Shown here piece by piece: positions 44,815 through 53,919 of a stretch of 64,000 nt of DNA. Made by a program: the position numbers and the translations under genes. The number at the start of each line of letters is the position of its first letter. The stretch's first letter is position 1. This DNA is from Leptospira kobayashii (GTDB lineage: Bacteria; Spirochaetota; Leptospiria; Leptospirales; Leptospiraceae), in NCBI RefSeq assembly GCF_003114835.2, contig NZ_AP025028.1:742001-806000 (forward strand), read 5' to 3'. The notes beneath the pieces were generated by a model. It worked only from the letters and a program-made list of their open reading frames with translations, did not search any database and was not told the origin of the DNA.

Positions 44815-45450
44815 TCAGTCTTCCAGGAGAAGTTCTTTGTTTCGTAGCGGCCTGTATTTATCCCGCACAATGGCGGTTATATCGTCGATTGCGAGCAAAA
44901 CCTCTTGGTTATTGGAGTTGTTTTCATGGGGAAGGTAAAAAAAGCCGAGCATTCTGAGGGAGCTTCCTTGCAAAAAAATCCGATCATTTTGATCGATATG
45001 GTTTGCAAAAGAAACGACACAATCTTTCCAACCTCTGTAATTTAAGGAGGTAATTGCGATCTGTCGGGTTTCAAAATCCTGATTTTCTATTATGAGTGTT
45101 AGGTTCCCGTTCGATTGGGAGGAATATACCGGAATTCTGATCTCTTTTACAAAATCTTTCAGCAAAATAGGTTCGGGAAAATAGACGGAAAAGGGAAAAT
45201 TGGAAAGTTTCGGAACCCGAATTACCAATGCCTGTTTGGAACCGGGAATGGGGGCCGTAAAATTCTGGGAGAGGGAAATATCGGGAAGCGGAGTATCTTT
45301 TTCTAATTTTGTACGAATATTAGATTTTGAGTAATTATTGGATTCGAAATTTTCCAGAAGGATTTCCTTCCAGATTGTAACATCTGCATATAATATAGAT
45401 AGAATCGATAGAAAAATGCTCAGGAAAGTAAATATTCTGAATGCAATCAT
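44815..45450 (-). CDS. FlaA-like flagellar filament outer-layer protein
   Basis: A 211-residue exported protein: signal ILSILYADV, then LLENFESNNYS, the common start of FlaA sheath proteins. The conserved centre is present: IRIPVYSSQSNGNLTLIIEN, ITSLNYRGWKDCVVSF and IDQND, followed by LAIDDITAIV. FlaA coats the periplasmic flagellar filament in spirochaetes and influences its curvature. It is shorter than typical FlaA, lacking part of the C-terminus, so it may be a paralogue. Divergent from the OmpL47-type gene. Confidence 0.8.
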   Translation of the reverse strand: MIAFRIFTFLSIFLSILSILYADVTIWKEILLENFESNNYSKSNIRTKLEKDTPLPDISLSQNFTAPIPGSKQALVIRVPKLSNFPFSVYFPEPILLKDFVKEIRIPVYSSQSNGNLTLIIENQDFETRQIAITSLNYRGWKDCVVSFANHIDQNDRIFLQGSSLRMLGFFYLPHENNSNNQEVLLAIDDITAIVRDKYRPLRNKELLLED

Positions 45451-45451
45451 G

Positions 45452-45481
45452 TTGACAATAATTCCTAAAGAAGAGGATATA
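45452..45481 (+). promoter_or_regulatory. Possible promoter of the OmpL47-type gene
   Basis: TTGACA (45452-45457), 18 nt, GATATA (45476-45481), with a good AAGGAG ribosome-binding site 9 bp before the start codon. Confidence 0.5.
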
Positions 45482-45515
45482 TATGTTTTATCGGTAAAAA
45501 AGGAGAAACTAAAGA

Positions 45516-46556
45516 ATGCAGGCGCACAAGTTCTTATTGGCCATTACAACTATATTTTTAGCAGGCCAAATCTCAGCTCAGGTAGCTGATCCAAAAGCAA
45601 ATACTTCCACAAAAAGCGAAGCGGCGGTAGAGTCGGAAGCTTCCACTACTTCATCCAATGCACAAAAAGCAGCGGCAGATGCGGTATCGGATGCTCTTTC
45701 CAAAGAAACACTTTTCATTAATAGCAAAACAGCTTTTACTCTCGAAGCAAAAGATGATTCTTCAACAGTAGATTATATCGAATGGAAAACGAAAGCCGGA
45801 GATTACCGACGTTTCACAGCTCCCATTCGTCTTGCTGAAGAAGGTGTTACAGAAATCCAATACAGATCTGTAGATAAAGTCGGCAACGTAGAAGCTCCTA
45901 AAATCTTAAACGTAACAGTTGATAATACTGCTCCTAAAGTAACTCTTCAACCTGCTGAACCTTTTTTCGTATTGAATGGAGTACCTTTTACTTCAAAAAA
46001 CAATAGTTATACTGTTATCGCTGAAGACAAAGTAGGCGTACAAGCTGTACAATACGCAATCAATAACGACGCTGCAAAATCTTACACTGACCCGATCAAG
46101 TTGGAGACTGCAGGTGCCAACACAATCAAATACAGTGCAAGTGATAAAGCAGGAAATTCTTCCCCTGAAGCTTCCGTTGTAATCACTATTGATGATGTGA
46201 AACCTACTGTGGAAATCGTTCCTTCTCTCCCTCTCGTTGACATCTCCGGCAAACCTTACGCAAAACGCGGAAATGTTTTCCATGTGAACGCGGTAGATAA
46301 AGAATCTGGTTTGAAAAAAGTTTTAGTGAAATTGGATGCAGAAGCGGAATTCCGTCCTTATGTGGAAGGAATCGTTGTGGAAACACAAGGTGAACACAAA
46401 ATCCAAGCGAAAGCGATTGATAACGTAGGAAATGAATCTGCAACTGTAGAAGTATCCTTCTTTGTTGATCTAACTCCTCCTTCTTCCGTGATTCAAAAAA
46501 CAACTGCAACTGAAGCTCCTGCGGCGACACCTGCAGCTACTACTCCGGAAAAATAA
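45516..46556 (+). CDS. OmpL47-type repeat envelope protein
   Basis: A 346-residue exported protein: signal LLAITTIFLAGQISAQ, a Ser/Ala/Thr-rich low-complexity stretch (25-65), then three repeats of about 90 residues, each ending in a D.aGN or DKVGN motif (VDKVGNVEAPKILNVTVDNT, SDKAGNSSPEASVVITIDDV, IDNVGNESATVEVSFFVDLT). This is the OmpL47-type domain known from leptospiral outer-membrane proteins. The C-terminal Ala/Thr/Pro tail is unusual. A perfect hairpin at 46573-46595 follows. Confidence 0.85.
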   Translation: MQAHKFLLAITTIFLAGQISAQVADPKANTSTKSEAAVESEASTTSSNAQKAAADAVSDALSKETLFINSKTAFTLEAKDDSSTVDYIEWKTKAGDYRRFTAPIRLAEEGVTEIQYRSVDKVGNVEAPKILNVTVDNTAPKVTLQPAEPFFVLNGVPFTSKNNSYTVIAEDKVGVQAVQYAINNDAAKSYTDPIKLETAGANTIKYSASDKAGNSSPEASVVITIDDVKPTVEIVPSLPLVDISGKPYAKRGNVFHVNAVDKESGLKKVLVKLDAEAEFRPYVEGIVVETQGEHKIQAKAIDNVGNESATVEVSFFVDLTPPSSVIQKTTATEAPAATPAATTPEK

Positions 46557-46572
46557 ATTTTTCTAAAATAGT

Positions 46573-46595
46573 CGGAACCAACCAGCTTGGTTCCG
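46573..46595. other. Perfect 9-bp hairpin between OmpL47-type gene and comF
   Basis: CGGAACCAA pairs with TTGGTTCCG around CCAGC. There is no T-run on the plus side, but it lies 17 bp after the stop and 23 bp before the comF start, so it may act as an mRNA 3'-end protector or partial terminator. Confidence 0.5.
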
Positions 46596-46617
46596 AACCT
46601 TGATTTGAGGAGGCATT

Positions 46618-47331
46618 ATGCTTTCTCAAATCATTCGTTTTTTCTATTCCCACCCTTGCACTGCCTGCGGCAGATTGGACTCTTTCTCCAACCGGATCGG
46701 AATTTGCATTCATTGCATTCGTTCCCGAAGGAAAATCCAAAATTCTAAAACCTTTCCCCCCGGCTGTTCTGTTTGTTCCTCTCACTTGGAAGAAGATGGC
46801 AATTGTGAGTATTGCAATTCCCGATTTGTATTTTTCTCCGCACTATTTTCATTACGATCGAGGATGTCTTGGGAAAGACAGATCTTCCAAACTTGCAAAT
46901 TTCGGAACGAGAAGATCTTACAGAACTACTTTGCTTTGGACTTTAGAAAGGAAAAGTTCATAAAAATCGAAGACAAGCCGGATTGTATCGTGTTTTTACC
47001 GTCAGAAGATAGGGAGAGAGGACGTTTTTTCCACCCTGCCAGGCATCTGGGGGAGAGACTTTCCAGAAAGTGGAAGGTTCCTATTTTGCCCGGAGTGAAA
47101 AAAGTCTCAAAAGACAAACAATCGGGAAAAATGTTCCAGGAGAGGTTTTTTCATGCAAAAAAGGCATTCGTTTTTTCAAAAAGTGATAGAATATGGAAAG
47201 GTTTTCATATCTTGATCATAGATGATATATTCACTACTGGCGCTTCCCTAAATGAAGTATCCAAAATGTATATAGCAGCCGGAGCAAGAAAGGTATCTTG
47301 TATGGTATTATTAAACAAAGAGGGTGATTGA
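46618..47331 (+). CDS. comF: ComF family phosphoribosyltransferase-like protein
   Basis: A 237-residue ComF homologue: N-terminal zinc-finger-like pairs CTACGRLD...CIHCIRS and CSVCSSH...CEYC, a central segment CKFRNEKILQNYFALDF, and the phosphoribosyltransferase motif ILIIDDIFTTGASLNE near 200-215, then ARKVSCMVLLN. ComF is needed for DNA uptake during transformation in some bacteria; with DprA at 10.5 kb, competence-type functions are present in this window. AGGAGG precedes the ATG. The STAS gene starts within the next few bases. Confidence 0.88.
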   Translation: MLSQIIRFFYSHPCTACGRLDSFSNRIGICIHCIRSRRKIQNSKTFPPGCSVCSSHLEEDGNCEYCNSRFVFFSALFSLRSRMSWERQIFQTCKFRNEKILQNYFALDFRKEKFIKIEDKPDCIVFLPSEDRERGRFFHPARHLGERLSRKWKVPILPGVKKVSKDKQSGKMFQERFFHAKKAFVFSKSDRIWKGFHILIIDDIFTTGASLNEVSKMYIAAGARKVSCMVLLNKEGD

Positions 47332-47336
47332 ATTCG

Positions 47337-47681
47337 ATGGATATTCAAGTCAAGGATGACATAAGAATCATTAAGTTTGCCGGTGCCATTTTGAAAGTGG
47401 ATTCGGACGAAATTGAAAAAGAATTGTCCAAACTCACTCAGACCTCTGTGAAGAAGATCATTCTTGACCTAACAAAGGTTCATCATATCTGTTCCACAGC
47501 TCTTGGTATTTTTGTTGCTACAAAAAGAAAACTAAAACCGATGAACGGTGATATCAAAGTCATCGTTGTAGACGAAGACCTCATTCAATTATTTGAAATC
47601 ACTATGTTGGACAAGGTATTTGAAATTTTCCCCGATTTATCTTCCGCTTTGGAAGGCTTTCAATTAGACGCAGAAGACTAA
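47337..47681 (+). CDS. STAS-domain anti-sigma-factor antagonist
   Basis: A 114-residue single-domain STAS protein: IKFAGAILKVDSDEIEKEL, KKIILDLTKVHHICSTALGI with the phosphorylatable Ser, and IQLFEITMLDKVFEIFPD. It would act in a partner switch with a serine kinase/anti-sigma factor and a PP2C phosphatase, none of which is next to it. The ATG at 47337 lies 6 bp after the comF stop; a TTG at 47328 is less likely. Confidence 0.88.
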   Translation: MDIQVKDDIRIIKFAGAILKVDSDEIEKELSKLTQTSVKKIILDLTKVHHICSTALGIFVATKRKLKPMNGDIKVIVVDEDLIQLFEITMLDKVFEIFPDLSSALEGFQLDAED

Positions 47682-47696
47682 TATCTTCTTTTTCAA

Positions 47697-48296
47697 ATGA
47701 CAACCAAACAAATCGCCTTTGCTTCGGGAAGCGCTCATAAAATCAAAGAAATGAAGCTGCTTCTCGAACCTCTTGGTTTCCAAGTGGTAACTCCAAAAGA
47801 TTTATCCATTCCTTTCTCTCCCGAAGAAACGGAATCCAGTTTTGTTGGAAACGCTTTCATTAAATCCAAAGAATTATTCCGGTTAACCGGCTTACCTGCG
47901 TTTGCCGATGATTCGGGGATTTGTGTGGAAGCACTCGACGGAAGGCCCGGAGTTTTTTCCGCACGTTACGGCGGGGAAGGTTTGAATGATAAAGATAGGG
48001 CGATTCGATTGCTTTCGGAACTAGGGGACAACCCGAATAGAAAGGCGAACTATACTTGTGTGATTGCCTATTCGTCCGAGGGGAAAGACGTTTCCTTCGA
48101 AGGACAAGTGTTTGGTGAAATTGCAAAAGATTACGATTCGATAGGAAAATACGGATTCGGATACGATCCTGTTTTTTATTATCCGCCTTTTCAGAAACGA
48201 TTTTCAGAAGTTCCCGAAGAAGAAAAAAACAAAGTTTCCCATAGAGCTGTCGCCATGGGGAAATTCTTAGATTGGCTTTCCACTAAAACTTCTTAA
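47697..48296 (+). CDS. rdgB: XTP/dITP pyrophosphatase (RdgB/HAM1)
   Basis: A 199-residue house-cleaning pyrophosphatase that removes ITP, dITP and XTP from nucleotide pools. ASGSAHKIKEMKLLL, then FVGNAFIKSKELFRLTGLPA, FADDSGICVEALDGRPGVFS, ARYGGEG and GFGYDPVFYYP are all family signatures, with SHRAVAMGKFLDWL at the end. Full length. Confidence 0.95.
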   Translation: MTTKQIAFASGSAHKIKEMKLLLEPLGFQVVTPKDLSIPFSPEETESSFVGNAFIKSKELFRLTGLPAFADDSGICVEALDGRPGVFSARYGGEGLNDKDRAIRLLSELGDNPNRKANYTCVIAYSSEGKDVSFEGQVFGEIAKDYDSIGKYGFGYDPVFYYPPFQKRFSEVPEEEKNKVSHRAVAMGKFLDWLSTKTS

Positions 48297-48410
48297 ATAC
48301 ACCTTGCGGATAGCTTGGTATTTTTCGATTTCAGTTTCCCTTTTTTAAACTAATCCTTTTCCATCCTCTGTCTAAATCTTTGAGAATTGTTTTCTTAAGG
48401 AATATCTAAA

Positions 48411-49352
48411 GTGGATGAGTTTTCAAAAATTATAATCCAAGCAGTAGGTCGGGCCAAATCTTCCGTAGTAAAAATCGATACGATTAAAAATCAAAATGGA
48501 AAATCCGGAGTAGGCGGCTCAGGTTCGGGTTTTTTGTTTTCTTCGGACGGATATCTATTTACTAACAGCCATGTGGTGCAAGGTGGTCATCAATTCAAAA
48601 CCACATTACATGACGGTTCTCAATCCGAAGCGGTTCTTGTGGGAGAGGATCCCGATACGGACTTGGCTGTTTTAAAAACATTCGCTTCCGATTTTCAAAC
48701 CGTTTCCTTGGGAGATTCCAGTGAACTGGAGATCGGTCAATTGGTCATCGCTATCGGGAATCCGCATGGATTCCAACATACTGTGACTCACGGAATCATC
48801 AGTGCCATGGGTAGGACACTTCGTACCCAGTCAGGAAGACTACTTGATCATATCATTCAAACGGATGCAGCTTTGAATCCGGGTAATTCAGGCGGTCCGC
48901 TCATTGATTCGGAGGGAAAAGTTGTGGGTGTAAATACCGCGACAATACTTGGAGCGCAAGGACTTTGTTTTGCCATTGGAATCAATACGGCTAAAGAAAT
49001 CGCTTTGGAGCTGATTCAAACAGGAAAGGTGAAGCGGGCTTATCTGGGAATCATGTCCCAAGTCATCGAATTGAATCCTAAGGTGATGCAATACAATGAG
49101 ATTCGAAATCGTAAGGCATTGTTTGTGATTTCGGTGGAACCGAATAGCCCCGCGGCTCGAGCCGGTTTAAGGGACGGAGATTCTATCCTCGCTTTCAACG
49201 GAGATCCTGTGGAAACCTCGGATGATCTTTTCCGGATTCTTACCAAAGAAAAAATAGGAAGTATTCAAAGCATAACCATTTTGAGAAAAAATCAAAAGGT
49301 GATTTTGAATATCACTCCGATCGAAAAGCTAAAACTTCTCGCAAACGGATAA
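48411..49352 (+). CDS. Trypsin-like serine protease with PDZ domain (HtrA/DegP-like), cytoplasmic form
   Basis: A 313-residue HtrA-family protease. The triad is His54 (TNSHVV), Asp84 (DPDTDLAVL) and Ser160 (ALNPGNSGGPL); a PDZ domain (about 210-305) has GLRDGDSILAFNGDPV. No signal peptide or membrane helix is visible, so unlike DegP it appears cytoplasmic; alternatively it is exported by another route. GTG at 48411 with AAGGA upstream is the start. Confidence 0.9.
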   Translation: MDEFSKIIIQAVGRAKSSVVKIDTIKNQNGKSGVGGSGSGFLFSSDGYLFTNSHVVQGGHQFKTTLHDGSQSEAVLVGEDPDTDLAVLKTFASDFQTVSLGDSSELEIGQLVIAIGNPHGFQHTVTHGIISAMGRTLRTQSGRLLDHIIQTDAALNPGNSGGPLIDSEGKVVGVNTATILGAQGLCFAIGINTAKEIALELIQTGKVKRAYLGIMSQVIELNPKVMQYNEIRNRKALFVISVEPNSPAARAGLRDGDSILAFNGDPVETSDDLFRILTKEKIGSIQSITILRKNQKVILNITPIEKLKLLANG

Positions 49353-49367
49353 AATATCGTTTAGTAT

Positions 49368-49982
49368 ATGGGTAGGATTTCCACCCATATGAATGCTCCT
49401 TACCCTCCGCATCCAGTCACACTGATAGGTAAATACGTAGAACTGCATCCTTTAAGAAAAGAACATACTCCTTTTCTGGAAGAGGCTGTCACCGATGGAA
49501 AGTTGTGGGAATTATGGTTCACTTCCGTTCCAACTCCAGCTAACATGGGAAAGTGGATTGAAAAGGCAAATGATGAGGAGCGTGAAGGACTTTCTCTTCC
49601 TTTTGTGGTGAAAAGAAAATCGGATGGAAAATTCGTGGGTTCCACACGGTTCATGAATATTGAAAAAGACGTAAGGCGATTGGAAATCGGTCACACATGG
49701 TATTCCAAATCGGCGCAAAAGACGGAAGTGAATACGGAATGTAAGTTGCTGATGTTGGATCATGCATTTGAGAATTTGAAGTGCATTGCGGTAGAATTAA
49801 GAACTCATATATTCAACGTTGAATCCAGAAAGGCGATTCAGAAACTGGGCGCCAAAGAAGACGGAATTTTGCGCAACCACCGTATTATGCCGAATGGAAC
49901 CATAAGAGACACGGTGGTCTATAGTATCATCGAAACAGAATGGCCCACCGTAAAAACCAATTTGCAATATAGATTGAGTTAG
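49368..49982 (+). CDS. GNAT acetyltransferase (RimJ/RimL-like)
   Basis: A 204-residue GNAT: VTLIGKYVELHPLRKEHTPF at the start, GSTRFMNIEKDVRRLEIGHTW in the middle, and VELRTHIFNVESRKAIQKLG and FIRN-type GILRNHRIMPNGTIRDTVVY at the end. The layout is that of RimJ/RimL or aminoglycoside-type N-acetyltransferases; the substrate is unknown. Alternative ATG at 49389 (MNAPYPPHP). Confidence 0.85.
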   Translation: MGRISTHMNAPYPPHPVTLIGKYVELHPLRKEHTPFLEEAVTDGKLWELWFTSVPTPANMGKWIEKANDEEREGLSLPFVVKRKSDGKFVGSTRFMNIEKDVRRLEIGHTWYSKSAQKTEVNTECKLLMLDHAFENLKCIAVELRTHIFNVESRKAIQKLGAKEDGILRNHRIMPNGTIRDTVVYSIIETEWPTVKTNLQYRLS

Positions 49983-50100
49983 ATTCTTTTTGGTTTCGTA
50001 TTTTTTATCGAAGTATCTCCCCGACAAATATAGTTAGATATCTAATAAACTTGCTTTTTTGAAATAGTTTTCTTTGATTGTGAAAGGAAGGGGAATCAGA

Positions 50101-50928
50101 ATGGAAAAACCTCCTATCATCGATGTTTGGACTCAAAGGGCACTTGTTTCCATGTATGAAAAGATGCCTGAAGTTGCCTCTTTGTTCAAACGATCCGGCT
50201 CAGGCGGTTACTCCGAAAAAAATCTCACAGCAGAACAGACTATCGCTCTTTTGGATCAGGCAGGCATTGAAAAAATCCTTTTGCGTGCCTGGTGTCGGCC
50301 GGAAGGGTGGGTTTGTACCAACGAACAGGTGTTTGAATTTACGAGTCGTTACCCCGATCGTTTTGTGGGTGTAGCGACGGTCAATCTATCAAAACCGGTA
50401 GAGGCGGTGAAAGAACTTCGTCGCGCTGTGAAAGATTACGGTTTCAAAGCATTATTTGTTTTGCCTTGGCTTTGGAATCTTCCACCCAATCATAAACTCT
50501 ATTATCCTTTGTATGTGGAGTGCATTGAGTTAGGAATACCTTTCTGCACCCAAGTAGGGCAAACCGGGCCACTGATGCCTTCCGAACCGGGAAGGCCTGT
50601 ACCTTATCTGGATGAAGTCGCCTTGACATTTCCCGAACTTAAAATTGTAGGAGGTCATATCGGATATCCTTGGACGGACGAAATGATCGGTCTTTGTATG
50701 AAACATGAAAATGTTTATATCGATACGTCGGCTTACCTACCTTCTTATTATCCTAAACAATTATTGGATTATATGAAGACATCGGGCAGAAGCAAGGTAT
50801 TGTTCGGTACTAATTTTCCTCATTTGGATTTTAAAAAATGTACGGATCAGGTAATGGAATTGGATTTGCCTTTACCTTCTTTGAAACGGTTTGTGTATAC
50901 GAATGCAAAGAAAGTGTTCGGGATTTAG
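50101..50928 (+). CDS. Amidohydrolase-2 family protein with altered metal site
   Basis: A 275-residue TIM-barrel protein. The barrel opens with IIDVWTQ, where active enzymes have DxHxH; Trp10 and Gln12 replace the two histidines. His131 and His186 (GGHIGYPWTDEM) remain, but the catalytic Asp is Asn238 in LFGTNFPHLDF. Decarboxylase-like relatives (ACMSD type) normally keep these residues. Either the metal is bound differently or activity is lost. AAGGAAGGGG precedes the ATG at 50101; an upstream TTG is ignored. Confidence 0.8.
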   Translation: MEKPPIIDVWTQRALVSMYEKMPEVASLFKRSGSGGYSEKNLTAEQTIALLDQAGIEKILLRAWCRPEGWVCTNEQVFEFTSRYPDRFVGVATVNLSKPVEAVKELRRAVKDYGFKALFVLPWLWNLPPNHKLYYPLYVECIELGIPFCTQVGQTGPLMPSEPGRPVPYLDEVALTFPELKIVGGHIGYPWTDEMIGLCMKHENVYIDTSAYLPSYYPKQLLDYMKTSGRSKVLFGTNFPHLDFKKCTDQVMELDLPLPSLKRFVYTNAKKVFGI

Positions 50929-51005
50929 CAAAACGGATTGTTCGGAAAATTATCGTAAACGATGTGATTTCCCGGTTCTTTGCGATATACTCCGCAGGCT
51001 ATCGA

Positions 51006-51728
51006 TTACTTCGAAGCAATAATCGTAGTTAAACGATTTACCGGTTTGTTGAATATGATTTTCATAGAGTGATTTTCCAAAAATCCTAATATGTCTTGCG
51101 TAGTGATCCTTACTTTTTTGAAAGAAGAAACTTTTTGATTCCAACCTGTCTCTGTTTTTTCGTGCAATAGATCCGTTACGGTTACATACTCTTCTCCGTA
51201 TTCTAAAAAGCAAGTATGGATCCTATTTTCATCGCTTCTCACAGGGATAAATCTATCATATCCGGTAAGAGTTTGTGAATAATCCCTAAATGATAGAATC
51301 AACTTCCCATTTGGCGGTAATGTTTTGTGTATGGACGTAATCAGTTCCCGGATGTCATTCTTGTCATCGAGATGAGTGATCGTATCTCCGCAGCAAAGAA
51401 TCAACTCAGGTTGTAGGTTTGCATACTTTGCAACCTCCCTGATATCTTCTTCGAAAATTTCGACTTTCAAGTTTTTACTATTTGTTCTTAATTCATCTAG
51501 CAATTGTTTGTTGAAATCGATTGCTTTTACTGAGAAACCTAAATTGGCAAGGGAAACCGATTGGATTCCGTTTCCCGCACCAAGATCAATCGCCAGTTGG
51601 GAAGATTGGGGGAGTATACGGTTGGCTTCTAAAAAATCCTGAAATTCGTTTTGTTTTACGGAGAAGTCGCCTATCATCCATGAATAAAAATTTCCCAGAT
51701 GATTGTCGTAATGCGCCTTCGTATCCAT
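51006..51728 (-). CDS. Class I SAM-dependent methyltransferase
   Basis: A 240-residue Rossmann-fold methyltransferase: AIDLGAGNGIQSVSLANLGF (SAM motif I), VKAIDFNKQLL (motif II), VEIFEEDIRE and ELILCCGDTITHL (post-motif). The substrate is not evident. Last of a three-gene minus-strand run ybiT - GNAT - methyltransferase, with 10 bp to the GNAT. Confidence 0.85.
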   Translation of the reverse strand: MDTKAHYDNHLGNFYSWMIGDFSVKQNEFQDFLEANRILPQSSQLAIDLGAGNGIQSVSLANLGFSVKAIDFNKQLLDELRTNSKNLKVEIFEEDIREVAKYANLQPELILCCGDTITHLDDKNDIRELITSIHKTLPPNGKLILSFRDYSQTLTGYDRFIPVRSDENRIHTCFLEYGEEYVTVTDLLHEKTETGWNQKVSSFKKVRITTQDILGFLENHSMKIIFNKPVNRLTTIIASK

Positions 51729-51738
51729 AGGTCCCCGA

Positions 51739-52200
51739 TCAGAGTAATGTTTTTTTCATAATGACAGTCGGTTTGCCTCGATCAATGACACGATCAATAG
51801 GCACCCAGTTCTGTTTGAGATATAGACTTTCGGCAGTGCTAGTGAATAGAAAATATTCTTTGTATCCGGATCCAATCAACTCGCGATCCAAAAAATCGCA
51901 TAGATAGGTTCCTATCCCTAAGCCCCTGCATTCGGGAATAGTGTACAACAATGCCAACCAAGGTTGGTTTGCTTTGTAATGGGGAAATTCTTTGAAGAGA
52001 CCGACTTCATTATAAATTCCTCCGGTGGCGACCGGAATCTCGTCTTTAAAAACGATAACCTGGAAAGGAATCGTATTTTGGAACCTATCCAGTCTTTCTA
52101 TTGTAAGTTCTTCAGGCACATTCCATTCCTGTTTGTACCATTTGGCAATGAGCTCCGAGTGTTTTCTCGCTTCTAAATAGTTTCCGATTCGTAAGTTCAT
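51739..52200 (-). CDS. GNAT family acetyltransferase
   Basis: A 153-residue GNAT with ALLYTIPECRGLGIGTYLCDFL, the acetyl-CoA loop, and FTSTAESLYLKQNWVPIDR near the end. Substrate unknown. Placed between ybiT and a methyltransferase. Confidence 0.85.
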   Translation of the reverse strand: MNLRIGNYLEARKHSELIAKWYKQEWNVPEELTIERLDRFQNTIPFQVIVFKDEIPVATGGIYNEVGLFKEFPHYKANQPWLALLYTIPECRGLGIGTYLCDFLDRELIGSGYKEYFLFTSTAESLYLKQNWVPIDRVIDRGKPTVIMKKTLL

Positions 52201-52254
52201 AAATTTTAAAAATAGGAAATGGAAAAAGAATCGGTTGTTTTAGAACTGAAACTT

Positions 52255-53895
<1,641 letters not shown>

Positions 53896-53919
53896 ACTGC
53901 CAATTTTCTAAGGGAAACT

